Notes: generated by a model from the letters alone, not told the origin. A DNA stretch of 51,290 nt from Candidatus Brocadia sp. (GCA_011525665.1 WYAU01000090.1:1-51290), one strand, 5' to 3'; numbered from the stretch's first letter, positions 38,932-48,882 are shown. Translations and numbers: made by a program.

Positions 38932-39143
38932 AACACATGGGCACGATTGGAAGGCAGAAATATTAATAACATAAGATTTGCAGCCATTCTTTCAATAAAC
39001 TTCTCTACATAATCCTTTGAAATCAAATTCTTTGGAATTTTTACCACTAAATTTTCCTGATGCAAGGACGGGGTGATCTCACCCTTGCTTAATTTTCTGC
39101 CTGTGCGCTTGCCTACGTTCCACGGACAGGCAGGTGTCCGCAC
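38928..39143 (-). pseudogene. Truncated antitoxin-like fragment
   Basis: On the minus strand the frame reads LHQENLVVKIPKNLISKDYVEKFIERM, which resembles the beginning of small antitoxin-like proteins, then goes off-family (MAANLMLLIFLPSNRAHVF). It overlaps the rfbD stop by a few bases and the upstream end lies in a G/C repeat, so both ends look lost. No start with a ribosome site is seen. Confidence 0.35.
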
Positions 39144-39175
39144 GCAAACAGGTTGGTAGGCAGTGCCTACCCTGG
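39101..39175. repeat. Palindrome-rich repeat
   Basis: G/C-rich stretch with TTGCCTACG, GGTAGGCAGTGCCTACC (a palindrome, 39157-39173) and GGACAGGCAGGTGTCC. It resembles the GGCAGGCGATGCCTACC element at 39834-39905. It marks one edge of the decayed small-gene island. Confidence 0.45.
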
Positions 39176-39245
39176 CTAGCAGGCTATTGATCCTTTGCTT
39201 ATTCTTTTAAGGTGAATGTTAAAAAACATTGAACAAGGAGAGAGG

Positions 39246-39485
39246 ATGAGTCCAACAATATTCAGATACAAAAGCTAGCGGCTTTATTTCTTTTCAAAAG
39301 AAGAGGCCAGAGTGCATATTCATGTGAAATGTCCTGACGGTGAAGCGAAGTTCTGGCTGGAACCAATCGTTGCGCTGGCAAATCATTATGGCTTATCGCC
39401 AAAACAGTTAAACGAAATACAAAAATTTATCCAGGAGAAGGCTGATGAAATTACAGAAGCGTGGGAAAACTATTTCAAAAGTTGA
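39246..39485 (+). pseudogene. DUF4160-type gene with in-frame TAG
   Basis: An 80-codon frame beginning MSPTIFRYKS, then TAG (39276-39278), then RLYFFSKEEARVHIHVKCPD and on to LSPKQLNEIQKFIQEK. The family usually reads RYKxYRxxFFSxEEARxHVH, so the TAG sits where Tyr is expected (TAC or TAT to TAG). Everything after the stop is well preserved. DUF4160 and DUF2442 genes often occur as a pair thought to act as a toxin-antitoxin or related small module. The 3' end overlaps the DUF2442 start by 41 bases. Confidence 0.7.
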
Positions 39486-39711
39486 GGTTTTGAATATTTC
39501 TGCACACGGTATATGGCTCTATACAAACAAAAAGGAATATTTCTTATCATACAAACAGTATCCTTGGTTTGAGGATGCTAAAGTAAAAGATATCTGCAAT
39601 GTTGAATTACTTGACGGCTACCATCTTTACTGGCCTGCCCTTGACGTTGACCTCGAAATAGACTCACTTAAAAATCCGGGAAAATACCCATTAACATTCC
39701 ACAAAAAATAA
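39445..39711 (+). CDS. DUF2442 family protein
   Basis: An 88-residue small protein with the family core LNISAHGIWLYTNKKEYFLS, then FEDAKVKDICNVELLDGYHLYWPALDVDLEIDSL. It is intact. Its ATG lies inside the end of the DUF4160 frame, so it would be translated with it. DUF2442 proteins accompany DUF4160 and are suspected antitoxin-like partners; function is not established. Confidence 0.75.
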   Translation: MKLQKRGKTISKVEVLNISAHGIWLYTNKKEYFLSYKQYPWFEDAKVKDICNVELLDGYHLYWPALDVDLEIDSLKNPGKYPLTFHKK

Positions 39712-39842
39712 CATCTGTACGATAAATTTACCCGACGGAGGCATGGGAGTACGTCGGCAATGACGGCTTCTTGCAACCTTTGGCGGGCCAGTACAGGCAA
39801 ATGGAATTTATCCATGCCACCTGCAATTTTTACGTAGGGCAA

Positions 39843-39895
39843 GGCATCGCCTGCCAGATCAAATCCGGCAATAGAAATACGTGGCAGGCGATGCC
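39843..39895. repeat. 14-bp perfect inverted repeat next to truncated gene
   Basis: GGCATCGCCTGCCA (39843-39856) faces TGGCAGGCGATGCC (39882-39895). The preceding GTAGGG and following TACCC extend the symmetry. It lies a few bases beyond the point where the DUF2971 fragment stops. Confidence 0.65.
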
Positions 39896-39907
39896 TACCC
39901 TTATATG

Positions 39908-40114
39908 TTATGGAAAAGTTCCCTCCGCCAAACCAAATTTCTCAATCATTTTCTTCGGAAATACACCTTCCCATTTATCGTGAAATTTATCTGCTCTACA
40001 AAAGAATAGTGATTCAGAATCGATAAGATTGACGAATTTTGTAAAGTTCATATATCGCCAAATCTTCTTTGTTAAATCACCCGGTAATTTTGAGTTTGAA
40101 TGTTTTACATACAT
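39908..40114 (-). pseudogene. 5' fragment of a DUF2971 gene
   Basis: The minus-strand frame carries LTKKIWRYMNFTKFVNLIDS and LFFCRADKFHDKWEGVFPKK, the conserved N-terminus of DUF2971 proteins, which are normally over 200 residues. The frame stops after EGTFP, right where a palindromic repeat begins, so the rest has been lost. The ATG at 40114 (MYVKHSNSK) is the likeliest original start; the frame is open back to 40192 inside a hairpin. Confidence 0.6.
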
Positions 40115-40178
40115 CAAATAATTCCCATAATTATAACACTTAGGTTTTTTAACATATTTGCATAACTCATTAAAACCC

Positions 40179-40210
40179 AAACAAAATGCCATTTTAATGG
40201 CATTTTGTTT
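40179..40210. repeat. Near-perfect 32-bp palindrome
   Basis: AAACAAAATGCCATT (40179-40193) and AATGGCATTTTGTTT (40196-40210) are exact inverted copies separated by TT, with a T-rich tail on the plus strand. It could act as a terminator, or be a repeat scar. Confidence 0.7.
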
Positions 40211-40557
40211 CTTTTAACATTTTTATACACCCATTACTGATGAATCCATGGTACTTGTCAAACGATTTCTCAGTCTTTTTGCCTCAGCGGCAGTCCTGGA
40301 ATTATCTTGAGAATAGAGCATGAAAATCTTATATTTAATGTCTTGGAATTCCGGTAATTGGGATTCTTCGGTCGCTTCAGTTTTTGTATGATGGGCACTG
40401 CCCATCATAATTAATCCTTCGACTTCGCTCAGGACAGGCCCTGTTAGAATAAAAAATACAATGATTCTAAATTAGCCACAATGCATACCGGGAACGCAGA
40501 GTAAAAAATTATCCGTGTAATCTCAGTGACCTCAGTGGTTAGTAGATTTTATAAGTT

Positions 40558-43383
40558 ATGAAAAAATCCATTATTGCCCGCGGCATACGGGTGAATAATT
40601 TAAAAGATATTAATATCGAAATCCCTCACAAAAAATTGGTGGTAATTACGGGGGTCAGCGGGTCAGGCAAATCCAGCCTTGCATTCGATACCCTCTTTGC
40701 AGAAGGGCAAAGACGGTATGTGGAATCATTTTCGGCCTATGCGCGTCAGTTCCTGGAAAGGATGGACAAGCCCGATATCGACCACATCGAAGGGATTCCC
40801 CCTGCAATAGCCATCCAGCAGAAAAACCCGGTAAAAAACCGGCGTTCAACCGTTGGGACCGCCACAGAGATTAACGATTACCTGAGATTGTTGTTTGCAC
40901 GGATCGGCAAGACCTATTGCAGTTCCTGCAAACGGCATGTGCAGATCGATACCGTCTCTCATATTGTCGATACCGTCCTTTCGTTACCCGAAGGCACACG
41001 CTTTCTGGTTGTCTTCCCCATCACCGTCAGCCAAAAAGTATCGGGCCAATCCCAAATCAATCTCCTGAAAGAACGCGGGCTGGTAAGGATACTGGCGGAT
41101 AATGCCATTGTCGATATAACAACCGAAATGAAAGATTGGGACATCCGTTCTGCAAAGTCCGTTTATGGAGTTATCGATCGGCTGGTCGTCAAAGACGTGA
41201 TTAAAGAACGGCTTGTGGATGCCCTGGAAACGGCATATCGTATGGGCGCCGGACATTTGAGCATTATCTACAGTATCCAGGACCCTTTCGCTCATTCTAA
41301 GATGAATACAGAAGGATATCCGATAACTATTCAGGGTTCTTCCTGGATTGAACTAAAATACAGTAAGCAATTCTTTTGCAGTTACTGTGCTATTGAATAC
41401 CCGGAACCTGTTCCCGTGTTATTTTCCTTTAATAATCCGATCGGTGCCTGTCCCCAATGTCAGGGTTTTGGATACACCATAGAGATTGATATGGATTGCG
41501 TCATACCGGACAAAGAAAAAACGTTGAACGAGGGTGCTATTGCGCCGTGGAATACACCCACATACAGCACGATGTTCGAATCACTGAGAAAGGCGTCTTC
41601 CCAATATAATATTCCATTAAATATCCCCTTCGGTAAGCTGACAAAAGAGCAGACAAAACTGATCTTGGAGGGTACAAAAGATTTCTGCGGCATCCGTGAT
41701 TTCTTTGCATGGCTGGAACAGAAGAAATATAAGATGCACGTCCGTGTGTTTTTGAGTAAATACCGGGGATATACTTTGTGTCCTACGTGTAATGGGAAGC
41801 GTTTAAAAAGTCAGGCGCTGAATGTCTTGATAAACCGTAAAAACATAGCCGACGTTTGTACCATGACAATCGATGACGCCTATCGGTTCTTCGACGGGCT
41901 TCCGCTTACCGAGTATGAAAAAAATATCGCCCATCTGCTCTTACAGGAAATTAAAAAACGTTTAGACTACATGATTAAGGTAGGACTGGGATACCTTGCC
42001 CTTGACCGTATGACCCGCACGCTTTCCGGAGGTGAGGCCCAGAGGGTCAATCTGACGACGTCCCTTGGCTCTTCACTGGTAAATACCCTTTACATCCTGG
42101 ACGAACCCAGCATCGGACTTCACCCAAGGGATACCGACAGGTTAATACGGATACTCGAGCGGTTACGGGATATTGGAAATACCGTTGTTGTGGTAGAGCA
42201 TGACCAGGAGGTCATCAAGGCTGCCGATGAGATCATTGATCTTGGGCCGGGTGCCGGTGAAAATGGAGGCATGCTGGTTTATCAGGGTTCATTTGGCGCT
42301 TTACCTGCCCGCAATGGTTCGCTTACCGGACAGTATTTAAAAGGTAATCGGGCGATCAGAGTACCCTCCCAGCGGAGAGAACCCACCAGTAAGGTTATTA
42401 CAGTGAAGGGCGCCTCACAAAATAATCTGAAAGGCATTGATGTTACCTTTCCCCTGAATGTGCTCGTATGTATAACGGGGGTATCGGGATCAGGGAAAAG
42501 TACGCTGGTACAGGATACCCTTTACGGGGCAATTAAAAAAAAGCGGGAGGGATATACAGGATTCGTCGGAAAGTATAAAAGCATCGGTGGTATGCAGTTT
42601 ATTAACGATGTTATTCTTGTGGATCAATCTCCCATCGGGCGCACCCCTCGTTCCAATCCTGTCACGTACGTAAAAATATTTGATGATATCCGGAGGCTTT
42701 TTTCTTTAACGCGCGATGCAAAAATGCGGAATCTGAGTATCGGCGCCTTCTCATTCAATGTCGTTGGCGGGAGATGTGAGCAGTGTGAAGGCGCCGGCTC
42801 CATAAGGGTAGATATGCAATTCCTCGCAGATATCTACGTTACATGCGACAAATGCAACGGAAGGCGATTTACCAAAAAAGTGCTCGATGTAAAATATAAA
42901 AACAAAAACATCCATGAGGCGCTTGAGATGACGGTAGATGAAGCCGTTACCTTCTTCCATGATTCCCCCCGTATTACAAAGGGGCTGAAATTTTTGCAGG
43001 AGACAGGATTAGGCTACTTAAGGCTGGGCCAACCGGCCACCACCCTGTCCGGAGGAGAGGCGCAAAGACTTAAGATCGCTACCTATATGGCCCAGGAAAA
43101 CCCTGACGCCATGCTCTTCATTTTTGATGAACCGACCATCGGGTTGCACATGGACGATGTTCAAAAATTGCTGATCTGTTTTCAGAGACTGATTCAGGCC
43201 GGGCATTCCCTCATTGTAGTGGAACATAACCTCGACGTTATTAAATCAGCGGATTATATTATCGACCTCGGACCGGAAGGCGGCAGCGAAGGAGGATATG
43301 TCGTTGGGTGCGGGACACCGGAACAGATAGCACAAATAGAAGCAAGTTACACGGGGAGATACCTGAAACCTTACTTTTCCTGA
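40558..43383 (+). CDS. uvrA: Excinuclease ABC subunit A
   Basis: DNA damage sensor of nucleotide excision repair, 941 residues. Two ABC ATPase modules are present: Walker A GVSGSGKSS (32-40) and a second [10 protein letters not shown], two LSGGEAQR signatures, and DEPSIGLHPRD and DEPTIGLHMDD for Walker B. Zinc-binding pairs are visible (CSSC, CSYC/CPQC, CPTCNGKR, CEQCEGAG/CDKCNGRR). Length is standard and the gene is intact. It is first of a plus-strand run; a flippase-like gene starts nine bases after its stop. Confidence 0.97.
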   Translation: MKKSIIARGIRVNNLKDINIEIPHKKLVVITGVSGSGKSSLAFDTLFAEGQRRYVESFSAYARQFLERMDKPDIDHIEGIPPAIAIQQKNPVKNRRSTVGTATEINDYLRLLFARIGKTYCSSCKRHVQIDTVSHIVDTVLSLPEGTRFLVVFPITVSQKVSGQSQINLLKERGLVRILADNAIVDITTEMKDWDIRSAKSVYGVIDRLVVKDVIKERLVDALETAYRMGAGHLSIIYSIQDPFAHSKMNTEGYPITIQGSSWIELKYSKQFFCSYCAIEYPEPVPVLFSFNNPIGACPQCQGFGYTIEIDMDCVIPDKEKTLNEGAIAPWNTPTYSTMFESLRKASSQYNIPLNIPFGKLTKEQTKLILEGTKDFCGIRDFFAWLEQKKYKMHVRVFLSKYRGYTLCPTCNGKRLKSQALNVLINRKNIADVCTMTIDDAYRFFDGLPLTEYEKNIAHLLLQEIKKRLDYMIKVGLGYLALDRMTRTLSGGEAQRVNLTTSLGSSLVNTLYILDEPSIGLHPRDTDRLIRILERLRDIGNTVVVVEHDQEVIKAADEIIDLGPGAGENGGMLVYQGSFGALPARNGSLTGQYLKGNRAIRVPSQRREPTSKVITVKGASQNNLKGIDVTFPLNVLVCITGVSGSGKSTLVQDTLYGAIKKKREGYTGFVGKYKSIGGMQFINDVILVDQSPIGRTPRSNPVTYVKIFDDIRRLFSLTRDAKMRNLSIGAFSFNVVGGRCEQCEGAGSIRVDMQFLADIYVTCDKCNGRRFTKKVLDVKYKNKNIHEALEMTVDEAVTFFHDSPRITKGLKFLQETGLGYLRLGQPATTLSGGEAQRLKIATYMAQENPDAMLFIFDEPTIGLHMDDVQKLLICFQRLIQAGHSLIVVEHNLDVIKSADYIIDLGPEGGSEGGYVVGCGTPEQIAQIEASYTGRYLKPYFS

Positions 43384-43392
43384 AAGGTCACA

Positions 43393-44505
43393 ATGAAACT
43401 TAAAAAAAAGAATGTCCTGTTTATTGTAAGCATTACAATCAGTATCGTTTGTACCTGGTTATTTGTAAAACATATCGATTGGTTGCTCCTGAAAAACGCC
43501 TTGGGAGGCGCAAATTATTGGTTCATCATTCCAACACTCATTTTAACCCTGCTGGTTTACATTGTGAGGGCGCTCCGATGGCAGGTATTGTTGTCCCATA
43601 TCAAGCGGATATCGGTAGTAAATTTGCTGTCTGTTACCTCCATTGGTTTTATGGCAAACAATATCCTTCCCGCCCGTGTGGGAGAGATCTTAAGGCCTTT
43701 TATTTTGACGAAAAAGGAGAATGTAAAATTTTCAACCTCCTTCGCCACCGTAATCGTGGAACGGATATTTGATATGCTGGGGCTTATCTTATTCACGGTG
43801 GTTGTCATTGCGTTGTTACCGCACCCCCCGGCCACTCAAGAAAATTCTCTCACCCACGTTTCGGCAGATCATGTGTATACGATCAAGGAATCGATTATCC
43901 CTTCCCTGAAAAAATGGACCGAGATATTTGCCGCGGTGGGAGTAGTTACCATCGGCACCCTATTCTCCGTCGTTATGAGACCTGATTTCTTTAAAAAAAT
44001 ACTCTTTAACCTTTGCGCCTTTCTGCCTCATAAACTGAGAGATAAGGTTTTGGGACTGTACGAATCCTTTGTTTATGGCCTGAAAATTCTGGAAGATAAA
44101 AAGCAGACCGTATGGATACTGATGCTTTCACTTTTTATCTGGGTTCTCGGGGGAGCAGAAATATACCTTCTCGGATTTTCTTTCCACATGCATCTCCCTT
44201 TTATGGGGGCATGCCTTGTTGCTGTTTGCCTTGCGCTGGCCGTTGCCCTGCCTCAGGCGCCCGGATTTGTCGGCGTCTTCCATATCGCAGTGTTAAAATC
44301 ACTGCATATTTTTGGGATAGAAACTACGGCTGCCCAGAGTTATGCCATTGTTTTGTGGGCCATCAGCATTCTTCCGTCTACGCTTATGGGCTTTCTCTTC
44401 CTCTGGCGGGAGGGCATTGCCTTCCGTGAGGTGATCAAACTGGAAGAAGAAATCGCCGAAGGAAAACTGGAAGAGCTGGAAGGCGTAACAAGAGACATAA
44501 AATAA
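43393..44505 (+). CDS. Flippase-like integral membrane protein (LPG synthase TM family)
   Basis: A 370-residue multi-pass inner-membrane protein (about 8 helices) of the UPF0104/TIGR00374 group, related to the flippase half of lysylphosphatidylglycerol synthase. The signature is FMANNILPARVGEILRPFIL (about 91-110). No aminoacyl-transfer domain is attached. Proteins of this group are proposed to move lipids between leaflets, a function not proven for this branch. It follows uvrA by nine bases but the association may be only positional. Confidence 0.8.
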   Translation: MKLKKKNVLFIVSITISIVCTWLFVKHIDWLLLKNALGGANYWFIIPTLILTLLVYIVRALRWQVLLSHIKRISVVNLLSVTSIGFMANNILPARVGEILRPFILTKKENVKFSTSFATVIVERIFDMLGLILFTVVVIALLPHPPATQENSLTHVSADHVYTIKESIIPSLKKWTEIFAAVGVVTIGTLFSVVMRPDFFKKILFNLCAFLPHKLRDKVLGLYESFVYGLKILEDKKQTVWILMLSLFIWVLGGAEIYLLGFSFHMHLPFMGACLVAVCLALAVALPQAPGFVGVFHIAVLKSLHIFGIETTAAQSYAIVLWAISILPSTLMGFLFLWREGIAFREVIKLEEEIAEGKLEELEGVTRDIK

Positions 44506-44544
44506 ACGGGCGAGACAAAACCTCAGACCTATAAAAATTTGGAG

Positions 44545-44600
44545 CCACAGATTTCGCAGATTACCCAGAGGATTGAGATTTTTATCTGTGAAATCTGTGG
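44545..44600. repeat. 17-bp inverted repeat of the CCACAGATT type
   Basis: CCACAGATTTCGCAGAT (44545-44561) and ATCTGTGAAATCTGTGG (44584-44600) are inverted copies with one mismatch. It lies between the flippase-like gene and the MacA-like gene. Confidence 0.6.
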
Positions 44601-44661
44601 TTTCGGCAACTCTTTTTAAAACTTAACTCATTTGTGAAGATAAATCGCATATAAAGTATTC

Positions 44662-45882
44662 ATGTCACAGGAAGACCTTGTAAAATTAAAGATAGACAAA
44701 TCTGCAAGGAGTATTTGTCCGGTACGGCACAGAAAACCGCACTACCGTATCGCAATTATAGTACTCATTGTCGCAGTGGTGGGATTCCTTTACTCGCGAG
44801 GGGTCCTGACACCGGCCGTCCACGTTGAGGTTGCCAGCGTTACCAGGATGTATCCGTCCCAGACCCTTACCCTGTTGAATGCCAGTGGTTATGTGGTAGC
44901 CCAGCGCAAGGCTGCCGTGGCGTCTAAAATCACCAGCCGTCTTGTATCATTGAGCGTTGAGGAGGGAAGTAGGGTAAAAAAGGGTGAGATTATTGCACGT
45001 CTTGAAAATGAAGACGCTGTTGCTTTACGGAGCCAGGCCGAAGCCAACCTGGATGTTGAGCGCTTTAGCCTCCGGCAGGCGAAGGCGGAGCTTCAGGACG
45101 CCACGGTCTCCTTCCGCCGTGAAAAAGAATTACTTGCAAAGGGGATTACAACACAGGCCGGTTACGATGCCGTTCTTGCCCGTTACAAGAAGGCCATGGC
45201 CGCAGTTGCCGGCGCAAAGGCTGCAGTTAAGGCCGGCGCAGCTGCGCTTCAGGTGGCTGATGTGTCTCTGGAATATACCTTCATCCGGGCCCCCTTTGAT
45301 GCGGTGGTTTTAACCAAAAATGCCGATATTGGCGATATTGTTACCCCAATCGGAGCGGCGGCAGATGCCAAGGCTGCCGTTGTTACTATAGCCGATATGG
45401 ATTCGCTTCAGGTAGAGGCCGATGTTTCTGAATCAAATCTGGAATTGGTGAAGGTCGGTCAGCCGTGCGAGATACAGCTCGATGCCCTGCCGGAATCCCG
45501 TTTCCGCGGAGAAGTCCATATGATCGTACCAACAGCCGACCGGAGCAAGGCGACGGTCATGGTCAAGGTACGCTTTACCGATAAAGACAGCCGTATATTG
45601 CCGGAAATGAGCGCAAAGGTCGCCTTTCTCTCCAGGCCAACAAAAAGTGAAGAGCAAAATCCGCTGACTGCCATTAACCATGCGGCTATTGTAACCCGCA
45701 ACGGCAGGAATCTTGTCTTTCTCATAAAAGACGATCATGTGGTACAGACACCCGTCACTTTAGGAAGACAGAGTGATGATATGACAGAAATCCTTGACGG
45801 GGTAAAACAGGGCGATAAGGTGGTAATTAAACCGGTGAACAAATTGAAGGACGGCACAAAAATAAAGGTGATGGAAAAGTAA
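44662..45882 (+). CDS. MacA/HlyD-type periplasmic adaptor
   Basis: A 406-residue membrane-fusion protein for a tripartite ABC exporter. One membrane helix (about 30-46) is followed by a lipoyl-type barrel (ASKITSRLVSLSVEEGSRVK), an alpha-hairpin coiled coil (about 120-190), the second lipoyl half (IRAPFDAVVLTKNADIGDIV) and beta-barrel parts. The stop overlaps the start of the ATPase gene by one base (TAATG), so the operon is translationally coupled. Cargo (peptide, lipid or drug) cannot be inferred. Confidence 0.88.
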   Translation: MSQEDLVKLKIDKSARSICPVRHRKPHYRIAIIVLIVAVVGFLYSRGVLTPAVHVEVASVTRMYPSQTLTLLNASGYVVAQRKAAVASKITSRLVSLSVEEGSRVKKGEIIARLENEDAVALRSQAEANLDVERFSLRQAKAELQDATVSFRREKELLAKGITTQAGYDAVLARYKKAMAAVAGAKAAVKAGAAALQVADVSLEYTFIRAPFDAVVLTKNADIGDIVTPIGAAADAKAAVVTIADMDSLQVEADVSESNLELVKVGQPCEIQLDALPESRFRGEVHMIVPTADRSKATVMVKVRFTDKDSRILPEMSAKVAFLSRPTKSEEQNPLTAINHAAIVTRNGRNLVFLIKDDHVVQTPVTLGRQSDDMTEILDGVKQGDKVVIKPVNKLKDGTKIKVMEK

Positions 45883-46583
45883 TGGAACGTAAGGTGCCGA
45901 TTGTTGAAATAAAAAATCTGAACAAATCTTACCGCAGAGGCAACCAGACAATACCGGTATTGGAAAATATCACCTTTGACATTGAAGAAGGTGAATTTCT
46001 GGCGCTGATGGGCCCCTCAGGTTCGGGAAAGAGCACCCTCTTAAACCTGCTTGCCGGCATTGATACATCGGATAGCGGCATCATCAAGGTTCACGGTGTT
46101 GATATTACGGTACTATCAGAAACGGAGCTTGCCCGGTGGCGATCTGCCAATGTTGGCTTTATCTTCCAGTTTTATAACCTGATCCCGGTACTTACTGCCT
46201 TTGAGAACGTTGAATTGCCCCTGCTTCTGACACATCTCTCCGGAAAAGAGCGAAGGGAACATGCTGAAACGGCGCTTCGGGTGGTCAATCTTTCCGATCG
46301 CATGGACCATTACCCTGGTCAGCTCTCCGGTGGGCAACAGCAGCGAGTGGCTATTGCCCGGGCACTTGTTACCGACCCTACGATAATTGTGGCAGATGAG
46401 CCGACCGGCGACCTGGACCGTGTCTCAGCAAAAGAAATACTGGAACTGATGAACCGTCTCAATTCCGAATTCGGCAAGTCCATTATCATGGTTACCCATG
46501 ATCCGCATGCCGCAGAAAAGGCCCATACGATAAAGCATCTGGAAAAGGGCGTTTTGAATGTACATAATCAGGCTCATTTATAA
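45882..46583 (+). CDS. MacB/LolD-type ABC transporter ATPase
   Basis: A 233-residue ATPase with Walker [11 protein letters not shown]-loop [20 protein letters not shown] (the LolD/MacB form), signature [15 protein letters not shown], Walker [13 protein letters not shown] and H-loop VTHD. It drives the permeases encoded next. The permease start lies 26 bases inside its end. Confidence 0.93.
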   Translation: MERKVPIVEIKNLNKSYRRGNQTIPVLENITFDIEEGEFLALMGPSGSGKSTLLNLLAGIDTSDSGIIKVHGVDITVLSETELARWRSANVGFIFQFYNLIPVLTAFENVELPLLLTHLSGKERREHAETALRVVNLSDRMDHYPGQLSGGQQQRVAIARALVTDPTIIVADEPTGDLDRVSAKEILELMNRLNSEFGKSIIMVTHDPHAAEKAHTIKHLEKGVLNVHNQAHL

Positions 46584-47715
46584 AAATACCTTTCGCCATA
46601 AACTGCGTGCATCGCTAACCATTCTCGGAATAACCATTGTTATTCTTGCCTTTAGCCTCCTGAGGACTGTGGTGAGCGCCTGGTATGCAGGGGTGGAGGC
46701 ATCTTCAGCAACCCGTCTCGTGACCAGAAACTCCATATCCCTTGTCTTTACGCTCCCCATTTCGTATAAGGATAAAATACGGCAAATACACGGGGTGAAG
46801 TTTGTATCCTCTGTATATTGGTTTGGCGGAATCTATATTGACGAAAAAAATTTCTTTGCCAATTTTGCCGTGGAACCGAAAAATTTCCTGGAATTATATC
46901 CTGAATACATACTTCCTCCGGACCAGAAGGATGCCTTTTTCCGCGATCGAAAGGCTGTTATTGCAGGAGAAAAACTTGCGGCAAAATATCATTGGAAAAT
47001 CGGCGATACCCTTACCCTTAAGGGGACGATTTTTCCGGGCAACTGGGAATTTGTGCTGCGGGGGATCTATCGTGGTAGAGATAAAAGCGCCGATGAGACC
47101 CAGTTTTTTTTCCACTGGGACTATCTCAATGAAACGCTGAAAAAGACCGCACCCCTGCGCGCTGATCAGGCCGGTTTTTACCTCATCGGGGTAAATAACC
47201 CGGTGCTGGCGGAGGAGGTGGCGGTGGCCATTGATAAGACCTTTAAAAATTCACTTGCGGAGACCTTGACCGAGACGGAAAAGGCGTTTCAGCTGAGTTT
47301 TGTTTCCATGAGTGAAGCGATTGTTGTTGCCATACAGTTGGTTTCCTTTGTAGTAATTATTATTATCATGGTGGTGCTGGCGAATACCATGGCCATGACT
47401 GCCCGCGAACGGATCGGAGAATATGCAGTATTCAAAACCCTGGGATTCGGGGGCTGGTATCTTGCCGCGCTCATATTTGGAGAATCCCTGTTTATTGCCA
47501 TGGTTGGCTGCACCGCAGGTATTGCTTTAACGTTCCCGGTTGCAAAGATCTTCGGGAACGTTATGGGAACTTATTTCCCCGTGTTTAACGTGGCAACAAC
47601 AACCATCTACCTTGCAATTGCAGCCTCTTTCCTGGTTGGAGCGGTTGCGGCAATTATCCCGGCCTGGCGTGCTGTAACGATACGGATCGCCGATGGCCTC
47701 AGGAGGATCGGATAG
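46558..47715 (+). CDS. MacB/FtsX-type ABC permease, first copy
   Basis: A 385-residue permease with an N-terminal helix, a periplasmic domain of about 220 residues (60-260) and three C-terminal helices (FtsX fold), ending [21 protein letters not shown]. It overlaps the ATPase gene by 26 bases. The motif [23 protein letters not shown] is the coupling region of this family. It pairs with the second permease, which follows without a gap. Confidence 0.88.
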   Translation: MYIIRLIYKNTFRHKLRASLTILGITIVILAFSLLRTVVSAWYAGVEASSATRLVTRNSISLVFTLPISYKDKIRQIHGVKFVSSVYWFGGIYIDEKNFFANFAVEPKNFLELYPEYILPPDQKDAFFRDRKAVIAGEKLAAKYHWKIGDTLTLKGTIFPGNWEFVLRGIYRGRDKSADETQFFFHWDYLNETLKKTAPLRADQAGFYLIGVNNPVLAEEVAVAIDKTFKNSLAETLTETEKAFQLSFVSMSEAIVVAIQLVSFVVIIIIMVVLANTMAMTARERIGEYAVFKTLGFGGWYLAALIFGESLFIAMVGCTAGIALTFPVAKIFGNVMGTYFPVFNVATTTIYLAIAASFLVGAVAAIIPAWRAVTIRIADGLRRIG

Positions 47716-48882
47716 ATGAGAATACCCTTTTCGTACAGCTTTCGTAATCTCCTGACCCGCAGGCTTACTACCATACTCACGGCGTCCGGTATGGCGCTGG
47801 TGGTATTTGTATTTGCCTCGATTTTAATGCTTGCCGAAGGGCTGCGGAAAACCCTGGTGAATACCGGCTCCTATGATAATGTGGTGGTAATCCGCAGGGC
47901 GGCTGCCTCTGAAGTACAGAGTGGAATTGACCGGCGGCAGGCCTCGATAGTGGAAACACAGCCGGAGGTGGCTACGGGGGCAAATGGTCAAAGATTGCTG
48001 GCTAAGGAGATGGTAGTGCTTATCAACCTCCCCAAGAGGGGGAGCAATAAACCATCGAATGTGGTTATCAGGGGAATTTCGCAAAACTCTCTCTTGTTGC
48101 GTCCTCAGGTAAAACTCATTGATGGGCGTATGCCCAGAACGGGTTCGTCCGAAATTATTGCGGGTCAGAGTATTGCCAAAAGATTTAAAGGAGGCGGCAT
48201 CGGTGAAACTCTCCGCTTTGGCATGAGGGACTGGACGGTGGTGGGGTCGTTTGATGCGGGGAATACGGGTTTCAGTTCGGAGATATGGGGGGATGTGGAT
48301 CAGCTTATGCAAGCATTTCGCCGCCCCGTGTACTCGTCTGTTATCTTTCAGTTACGTGATCCTTCTGAGTTCAGTAAGGTTAAGGCACGCATTGAAAGCG
48401 ACCCTCGCCTGACCCTGGAGGCCAAACGGGAAATCACATACTATGAAGATCAATCGAAGATGATGGCAAAATTCCTGCGCATCCTTGGGCTATCACTCAC
48501 CATAATCTTTTCTTTAGGTGCCATTATTGGTGCTATGATTACCATGTATTCTGCAGTGGCTAACCGTACCAGTGAAATTGGCACGCTGCGCGCACTCGGC
48601 TTTCAAAGAATAAGCATTTTGGGTGCGTTTCTCATGGAATCACTCATACTGGCTTTTTTGGGCGGCTGTGCAGGACTATTTTTTGCATCATTTATGCAAC
48701 TCCTCACCATTTCTACCATGAACTTTCAGACCTTTTCCGAACTCGCCTTCACCTTCTCCCTCAACTACGGTATCATCTATAAATCCCTCACATTCTCTCT
48801 GATCATGGGTTTTCTTGGTGGTGTGCTGCCTGCCGTCAGATCATCACGCATGAATATCGTGGACGCCCTTCGGACGAGTTGA
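47716..48882 (+). CDS. MacB/FtsX-type ABC permease, second copy
   Basis: A 388-residue permease of the same fold, starting on the base after the first permease's stop. The coupling region reads VANRTSEIGTLRALGFQRIS and the C-terminus GVLPAVRSSRMNIVDALRTS. The two permeases differ clearly, so they probably act as a heterodimer, as in LolCE, rather than the usual MacB homodimer. Confidence 0.88.
   Translation: MRIPFSYSFRNLLTRRLTTILTASGMALVVFVFASILMLAEGLRKTLVNTGSYDNVVVIRRAAASEVQSGIDRRQASIVETQPEVATGANGQRLLAKEMVVLINLPKRGSNKPSNVVIRGISQNSLLLRPQVKLIDGRMPRTGSSEIIAGQSIAKRFKGGGIGETLRFGMRDWTVVGSFDAGNTGFSSEIWGDVDQLMQAFRRPVYSSVIFQLRDPSEFSKVKARIESDPRLTLEAKREITYYEDQSKMMAKFLRILGLSLTIIFSLGAIIGAMITMYSAVANRTSEIGTLRALGFQRISILGAFLMESLILAFLGGCAGLFFASFMQLLTISTMNFQTFSELAFTFSLNYGIIYKSLTFSLIMGFLGGVLPAVRSSRMNIVDALRTS

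Noticed and set aside
40223-40408. 61-codon minus-strand frame next to the DUF2971 fragment
   Set aside because: Its middle (FMLYSQDNSRTAAEAKRLRN) looks protein-like, but I recognise no family, it starts near a common palindromic repeat, and no ribosome site is seen.
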